DNA of 6,866 nt, from the NCBI GenBank assembly GCA_030624945.1, contig JAUXJB010000084.1, positions 1-6,866 of the forward strand, read 5' to 3'. Below, in pieces: positions 1 through 3,555 of the stretch. Each line of letters starts with the position of its first letter. The first letter of the stretch is position 1. The DNA is from Deltaproteobacteria bacterium. Lineage in GTDB: Bacteria; Myxococcota_A; UBA9160; SZUA-336. The position numbers and the translations under genes were made by a program. The notes under the pieces are model-generated. The model saw nothing but the letters and a program-made list of their open reading frames with translations, made no database searches and was not told the DNA's origin.

Positions 1-185
1 ACCACAACAAGAGCTGGCCCCCGACCTTCCCCGCTGCGCGCCCCGTCCTGGCCCTGGACCGAGTCTACGCTCGCGGCGCACGTGTCATGGAAATTCGAAC
101 GCACAACAGCCGTTCGGCACGCCGCGGATCCGATCATCTACCCGTGATCGCCACCATAGAGCTCGCCGATCTCGAGACGACTTGA
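1..185 (+). CDS. Endonuclease/exonuclease/phosphatase (EEP) family protein, C-terminal end only
   Basis: The third forward frame is open from the window edge to TGA at 183-185 and gives the last 60 residues of a protein whose start lies outside the window. The fragment reads SWPPTFPA near its start, then LALDRVYARG, and ends with ARRGSDHLPVIATIEL followed by a short polar tail. This order (T-F-P, then L-D-R-V, then the S-D-H-L-P-V signature about 25 residues later) is the usual C-terminal layout of the EEP (DNase I-like) fold. There the Asp-His of the SDH motif (positions 129-137) are catalytic-site residues that act with metal on phosphodiester or phosphomonoester bonds. The fragment cannot show the substrate; DNA, RNA, inositol phosphates or sphingolipids are all used within the superfamily. 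It ends 61 bases before egtD on the same strand, but a promoter-like element lies between, so shared transcription is uncertain. Confidence 0.78.
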   Translation, partial: HNKSWPPTFPAARPVLALDRVYARGARVMEIRTHNSRSARRGSDHLPVIATIELADLETT

Positions 186-206
186 GCGCGCGACAGAGCA
201 CTCCGT

Positions 207-236
207 TTGACAGTCGCGGACCGGCTCGGGCAGGCT
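207..236 (+). promoter_or_regulatory. Probable sigma-70-type promoter for egtD
   Basis: A perfect -35 hexamer TTGACA lies at 207-212. The best-spaced -10 candidate is CAGGCT at 231-236, after an 18-base spacer; it is a weak match that keeps only the A and the final T. Transcription would then start around 242-244, only about 3-5 bases before the egtD ATG at 247, so the message would be nearly leaderless. The overlapping TAGGGT at 236-241 is a better hexamer but sits 23 bases from the -35, which is too far. AGGG at 237-240 could instead act as a weak Shine-Dalgarno sequence if transcription begins further upstream. Confidence 0.45.
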
Positions 237-246
237 AGGGTCCCTC

Positions 247-1230
247 ATGCCAAGGGAGAGGTCGTCGGGTGAGGGTAGCGTCGCGTTAAACGACTTCGCG
301 CCGCAACGCGCGCACGCAGCGGCAGAAATGCTGGCCGGCTTGAACGCTCCCCACAAGTCGATTCCGACCTGGCTCCTCTACGACGCCCGCGGCATGGAGC
401 TCTTCGAGGCCATCTGTCAGACCGACGAGTATTACCTGACACGGACCGAGCTTTCGATCTTGCGCGAGAACATCCAGGAGATGGCAGACCTGATCGGTCC
501 CGAGACATTGCTCATCGAGTACGGGAGCGGTACGGGGCAGAAGACGCAGCTCCTGCTCGATCACCTGAAGGAACCCGTCGCCTACATTCCGATCGAGATC
601 TCGCGAGAGGCGCTACGACAAGCGACGAAAGAGCTGTGCGAACGGTACCCTACCCTACCCGTCTTGCCGGTCTGCGCGGACTACACCTCGCATTACGAGC
701 TGCCAGAGCTGCCGTTCGAGCCCGCGCGGCGCGCCGTGTTCTTCCCGGGCTCGACCATAGGGAACTTCGAACCGGAAGAGGCAAAGAATTTCATGAGCCA
801 CATCGCCGAGGCCGTCGGGAAGGGCGGCAGCGTCCTGGTAGGCGTCGACCTCCACAAAGACGCCGAAACGCTCGAGAAGGCCTACGACGACGCGGCGGGC
901 ATCACGGCGGAGTTCGAGCTCAACGCGCTCGAACACATCAACCGCGAGTTCGATGCAAACTTTCGCCGCGATCGCTTCGAGTACCGGTCCTTCTACAACC
1001 GGGAGCTCCAGCGCATCGAGATGTACCTGGTAAGCCGCGAGCGTCAGAACGTACGCGTGGACCGCACGGAGATCGAGTTCGCCGAGGGCGAGCACATCCT
1101 GACGGAGTACTCTCAGAAGTTCACGATCGAAGGCTTTCGTAGCTTCGCCGCCGAAGCGGGCTTCTCCGTCGGCCGCGTATGGCTCGACGACCGGTCCCTC
1201 TTCAGCGTCCAGTACCTGGAGCGCGCATAG
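247..1230 (+). CDS. egtD: L-histidine N(alpha)-methyltransferase EgtD
   Basis: This SAM-dependent cytoplasmic enzyme trimethylates the alpha-amino group of L-histidine to hercynine, the first step of ergothioneine synthesis. The 327-residue length matches the family (about 320). The SAM-binding motif is EYGSGTGQKT (91-100), followed by an acidic strand end (IPIEIS, 114-119) and FFPGSTIGNF (165-174). Against the mycobacterial enzyme, as I recall it, the histidine-binding residues are all present: Y45 in LLYDARG, Y62 in EYYLTRTE (the same 17-residue spacing as Y39/Y56), N173 in STIGN, M259 in RIEMYL, and E287 and S289 in LTEYSQKF. The DLHKD (201-205) and KAYDDAAGITAEF (211-223) blocks are also typical. 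No in-frame alternative start lies near the ATG, and the N-terminal length fits the family. fabI follows after 13 bases. No egtB, egtC or egtE is visible, so hercynine could be the end product or the rest of the pathway may lie elsewhere. Confidence 0.95.
   Translation: MPRERSSGEGSVALNDFAPQRAHAAAEMLAGLNAPHKSIPTWLLYDARGMELFEAICQTDEYYLTRTELSILRENIQEMADLIGPETLLIEYGSGTGQKTQLLLDHLKEPVAYIPIEISREALRQATKELCERYPTLPVLPVCADYTSHYELPELPFEPARRAVFFPGSTIGNFEPEEAKNFMSHIAEAVGKGGSVLVGVDLHKDAETLEKAYDDAAGITAEFELNALEHINREFDANFRRDRFEYRSFYNRELQRIEMYLVSRERQNVRVDRTEIEFAEGEHILTEYSQKFTIEGFRSFAAEAGFSVGRVWLDDRSLFSVQYLERA
646..660 (+). repeat. (TACCC)3 pentanucleotide tandem repeat inside egtD
   Basis: Three perfect head-to-tail copies of TACCC lie inside egtD and encode part of the RYPTLPVLP segment (about residues 133-141), in the linker after the SAM-binding strand. 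The unit is not a multiple of three, so gaining or losing one copy would shift the frame. With only three copies this is a weak slippage site and may be pure chance. Confidence 0.6.
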
Positions 1231-1233
1231 AGG
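1229..1233 (+). promoter_or_regulatory. Ribosome binding site of fabI, overlapping the egtD stop
   Basis: AGAGG overlaps the last two bases of the egtD TAG stop and ends 10 bases before the fabI ATG. The spacing is slightly long but acceptable. Ribosomes finishing egtD would uncover this site, so translational coupling of the two genes is plausible. Confidence 0.5.
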
Positions 1234-1243
1234 TCCTAGCGCA

Positions 1244-2131
1244 ATGTTGCAGATCGACCTGACGGGTAAGCGGGCCTTTGTCGCGGGAGTGGCCGACGAC
1301 GCGGGCTTCGGATTCGCCATCGCCAAGAAGCTGGCCGAAGCCGGGGCTTCGATCTGTGTGGGGACCTGGCCCCCGGCATACGGCGTCTTCACCAAGTTGC
1401 TACAGAGCCGGAGAATCGCCGATTCGTTGCGGCTTCCCGGCGGGGGCGTGCTCGAGTTCGAGCGCATCTACGCACTCGACGCGGAGCACGACGAGCTCGA
1501 GGGCGTTCCGTTGGAGATCCGCGAGAACCGCCGGTACAAGGCCCACGCCGACTTCACGGTGCAGGGTGTCGCCAACCAACTGGTACATGATTTCGGCGAC
1601 AAGCCGCTCGACGTGGTCGTGCACAGCATCGCAAACGGAACCGAGGTCAAGAACGCGCTGCTCGAGACCAGCCGCCAGGGGTACCTCGGAGCCGTGAGCG
1701 CCAGCAGCTATTCCTTCGTCTCGCTGGTGCAGCGCTTCGGCCCATTGCTGCGGGATGGCGGCTCGTTTCTCACACTCACCTACATGGCCTCGGAGCGCGT
1801 CATCCCGGGCTACGGCGGGGGCATGTCGTCCGCAAAGGCGGCTCTGGAATCCGATACGCGCACCCTCGCCTACGAGGCGGGGCGCAGCTTCGGCGCCCGC
1901 GTGAACTGCATCTCGGCGGGCCCCTGGGCATCGCGCGCCGCGACCGCGATCGGCTTCATCGGCTCGATGATCGAGTACGCCCGCCGGAACTCACCGCTGC
2001 CGGAGCCGATCCACGCGGAAGAGGTCGCCGCCGCTGCGACGTTCCTCGCGAGCTCGCTCGCATCCGGGATCACCGGGACCACCCTCTACGTCGACAAGGG
2101 CTTCCACTCCATGGGCATGGCCGTGGGCTGA
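1244..2131 (+). CDS. fabI: Enoyl-[acyl-carrier-protein] reductase (NADH), plant/chlamydial-type FabI
   Basis: FabI reduces the trans-2-enoyl group on acyl carrier protein to acyl-ACP, the last step of each fatty-acid elongation cycle, in the cytoplasm. It is a short-chain dehydrogenase with a nucleotide-binding segment GVADDAGFGFAIAKKL (15-30). The active site is Y180, Y190 and K198 in TYMASERVIPGY-GGGMSSAK. The Tyr-to-Lys gap is 8 residues, as in Brassica ENR (Y198/K206), rather than 7 as in E. coli FabI. Other plant/chlamydial hallmarks are VGTWPP (39-44), a long insert between about residues 45 and 105 including RIYALDAEHDELEGVP, SASSYSFVSL (152-161), ALESDTR (200-206) and a C-terminal HSMGMAVG. 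At 295 residues it is longer than the E. coli protein (262). It starts directly before the DLTGKRAFVAG strand, so the ATG is well placed and no transit peptide is present. It lies 13 bases after egtD and ends one base from the hisS stop. Confidence 0.95.
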   Translation: MLQIDLTGKRAFVAGVADDAGFGFAIAKKLAEAGASICVGTWPPAYGVFTKLLQSRRIADSLRLPGGGVLEFERIYALDAEHDELEGVPLEIRENRRYKAHADFTVQGVANQLVHDFGDKPLDVVVHSIANGTEVKNALLETSRQGYLGAVSASSYSFVSLVQRFGPLLRDGGSFLTLTYMASERVIPGYGGGMSSAKAALESDTRTLAYEAGRSFGARVNCISAGPWASRAATAIGFIGSMIEYARRNSPLPEPIHAEEVAAAATFLASSLASGITGTTLYVDKGFHSMGMAVG

Positions 2132-2132
2132 G

Positions 2133-3353
2133 TCAAGACAGGTCGTCGAAGCGGACGACGGTCTCGCGGCCCGATGCCATGTCCTTCACCTTCACGGACC
2201 CCTCCTGCCATTCGTCGGGACCGACGAGCACCACGCGCGCCGCGCCCGAGGCCTCGGCTGCCTTCAGCGCTCTCGCCACGCGCGGAGCGGCGTAGGGCGT
2301 ATCCACCCGGACCCCCTGGGAGCGCAGCTTGGCAACCACGCGCCGAGCCACCCGACGCATGTCCGCGCCGATCGGAACGACGACGACGTCCACCCTCGGG
2401 ACCGCGTCGGGCACGAGTCCGCGCTTCCTCAGAAGCTCTGTCAGAACCAGGTCTCCCATTCCGAAACCGAGCGCGGGAAGCTTGGGGCCGCCAAAAAGCT
2501 CGATCAGCTCATCGTAGCGCCCACCTCCCGCCACGGAGCGCAGCTCCCCCGCGCGATCGAAGATCTCCCAGACAGGTCCGGTGTAGTACGCGAGTCCGCG
2601 CACGATTCGGAAGTTTGGCTGGACGAAATCCTCGATGCCGAAGTCCGCGCAGGCCTCGATCACGGCGGCGAGCTCGTCCGAGTTCTCGAGCGGCATCCGC
2701 TCGCACCACTCGCTGACCTCGCGGGCACGCGTCTGCCCGAGCAGGGCCTCGAGCCGCTCAGGAGCAGCTGCGTCCCGCTCGAGTTTGTCGATCAGGGCCA
2801 GCACCTCGCCCTCGTCCTCCTCGCCGACGTCGATGGAGGCGAGCTGCCTGCGCAGCAAGCGGCGATCGTTGATGCGCACCACGACGTCGGCGGCGCCGAG
2901 ACCGAGCTGCCGCAATGCCTCGACGGCCACCGCCACGAGCTCCGCATCGGCCGCCGGGTCGTCGCTACCGAAGATGTCGGCGTTCCACTGGTAGAAGGCT
3001 CGGGCCCGGCCACGCTGGGGCTTCTCGTAGCGATAGAACTCGGGAATGCAGTACCACTTGATCGGCTTGGGAAGCCCGCCGGCGCGACCCGCCACCATGC
3101 GCGCGATGGTCGGAGTCATCTCGGGCCGCAACGCGACCTTGCGCCCCCCTTTGTCCTCGAATGCGTAGAGCTGCCCGACGATCTCCTCCCCGGACTTGGC
3201 GGAGAGGAGCTCGAGCGGCTCGAGCACCGGGCCGTCGATCTCCTCGAAACCGGCCCCCCGGGAGGCTCGCCGCCACGCCGACTCGATCCAGCGCCGCACG
3301 GCCAGCTCCTGCGGGAGAAAATCGCGAAAGCCGGGCAGGACCCGAAACCTCAT
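2133..3353 (-). CDS. hisS: Histidyl-tRNA synthetase, divergent subfamily
   Basis: This class IIa synthetase activates histidine with ATP and charges tRNA-His. It has 406 residues (E. coli has 424). The order is complete: N-terminal GFRDFLP (8-14), motif 1 region GFEEIDGPVLEP (35-46), LRPEMTP (75-81), motif 2 with its tRNA-contacting loop FYRYEKPQRGRARAF (106-120), an insertion domain (about 165-245), the histidine-specific RGLAYYTG (252-259) with the catalytic Arg at 252, AGGGRYDEL (275-283), motif 3 region LGFGMGDLVL (295-304), and an anticodon-binding domain (about 320-406). The full motif 2 loop and C-terminal domain argue against the paralogue HisZ. The oddities are RPEMTP in place of the usual RPEGT, RGLA in place of RGLD, and no arginine where motif 3 normally reads G-x-E-R. 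AGGA at 3366-3363 lies 9 bases before the ATG. The gene is convergent with fabI and divergent from sucA. Confidence 0.95.
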   Translation of the reverse strand: MRFRVLPGFRDFLPQELAVRRWIESAWRRASRGAGFEEIDGPVLEPLELLSAKSGEEIVGQLYAFEDKGGRKVALRPEMTPTIARMVAGRAGGLPKPIKWYCIPEFYRYEKPQRGRARAFYQWNADIFGSDDPAADAELVAVAVEALRQLGLGAADVVVRINDRRLLRRQLASIDVGEEDEGEVLALIDKLERDAAAPERLEALLGQTRAREVSEWCERMPLENSDELAAVIEACADFGIEDFVQPNFRIVRGLAYYTGPVWEIFDRAGELRSVAGGGRYDELIELFGGPKLPALGFGMGDLVLTELLRKRGLVPDAVPRVDVVVVPIGADMRRVARRVVAKLRSQGVRVDTPYAAPRVARALKAAEASGAARVVLVGPDEWQEGSVKVKDMASGRETVVRFDDLS

Positions 3354-3361
3354 GGCGCGGC

Positions 3362-3390
3362 ATCCTAGCGGAGCGCGGGCGAGCCGTCAG
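3362..3390 (-). promoter_or_regulatory. Probable hisS promoter
   Basis: Read on the minus strand, CTGACG (3390-3385) and TAGGAT (3367-3362) each match the sigma-70 consensus at four of six positions and are separated by exactly 17 bases. Transcription would begin near 3356-3354, just before the hisS ATG at 3353, giving a leaderless or nearly leaderless message. The AGGA inside the -10 element could instead be a Shine-Dalgarno site 9 bases from the ATG. The two roles exclude each other for the same transcript. Confidence 0.5.
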
Positions 3391-3517
3391 TCGAGAAGTC
3401 GGACCCGGACCCCGGCCCGGAGCTGCGCTTCACCGAGGCACCGTGCGAGACGATGAGGGGACTGTGGAGCCGCTGGATCCAAATAGCGGGGGCGGGCCCG
3501 GGCGTTACCCTCCGGGG

Positions 3518-3536
3518 TCGAGGCAGCGCGCCTCGA
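3518..3536. repeat. Perfect inverted repeat (7-bp arms) just upstream of the sucA ribosome-binding site
   Basis: TCGAGGC (3518-3524) and GCCTCGA (3530-3536) are exact reverse complements around the 5-base spacer AGCGC. The structure ends 5 bases before the sucA Shine-Dalgarno sequence and lies in non-coding DNA between hisS and sucA. It could be an operator for a dimeric regulator or a hairpin in the sucA 5' leader. No T-tract follows it, so it is not a normal intrinsic terminator. The rest of the 202-base interval (3354-3555) holds GC-rich runs and no clear sucA promoter that I can defend; TTCACC at 3429-3434 lacks a good partner. Confidence 0.6.
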
Positions 3537-3541
3537 AGCTT

Positions 3542-3546
3542 GGAGA
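3542..3546 (+). promoter_or_regulatory. Shine-Dalgarno sequence that fixes the sucA GTG start
   Basis: GGAGA ends 9 bases before the GTG at 3556. The only nearby alternative, ATG at 3586, has no purine-rich element at a useful distance, so the GTG is preferred. The difference is ten N-terminal residues. Confidence 0.65.
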
Positions 3547-3555
3547 TTTGGCGGC

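Noticed and set aside
2..238. Long second-frame reading from the window edge to TAG at 236-238
   Set aside because: The translation is low-complexity Pro/Arg/Ser and continues through the TTGACA region, whereas the third frame gives a recognisable EEP C-terminus with the SDH motif.
655..1467. 270-codon open frame on the minus strand opposite egtD and the egtD-fabI junction
   Set aside because: It lies antisense to a strongly supported EgtD and runs across into fabI. Its composition (runs of Ala, Arg, Val, Leu, Glu) is what third-position GC bias produces in the complementary frame, and it shows no recognisable motif.
2174..2716. 180-codon plus-strand frame opposite hisS
   Set aside because: It is a Pro/Arg/Ser-rich low-complexity translation on the complement of conserved hisS motifs; a typical shadow frame.
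2133..3353. Assignment as HisZ, the ATP-phosphoribosyltransferase regulatory subunit
   Set aside because: The loss of the motif 3 Arg raised this, but the intact motif 2 loop, the RGLAYY histidine motif with its Arg, and a complete C-terminal anticodon-binding domain point to a synthetase.
3429..3457. TTCACC-N17-GATGAG as a sucA promoter
   Set aside because: The -10 candidate matches the consensus at only three of six positions and the element lies about 100 bases from the start codon, so it is not better than chance.
3401..3506. GC-rich short palindromes such as CCCGGCCCGG and GGGCCCGGGC in the hisS-sucA gap as operators or terminators
   Set aside because: Runs of C and G in such GC-rich DNA form short self-complementary words by chance, and these have no spacing, T-tract or repetition that would make them stand out.
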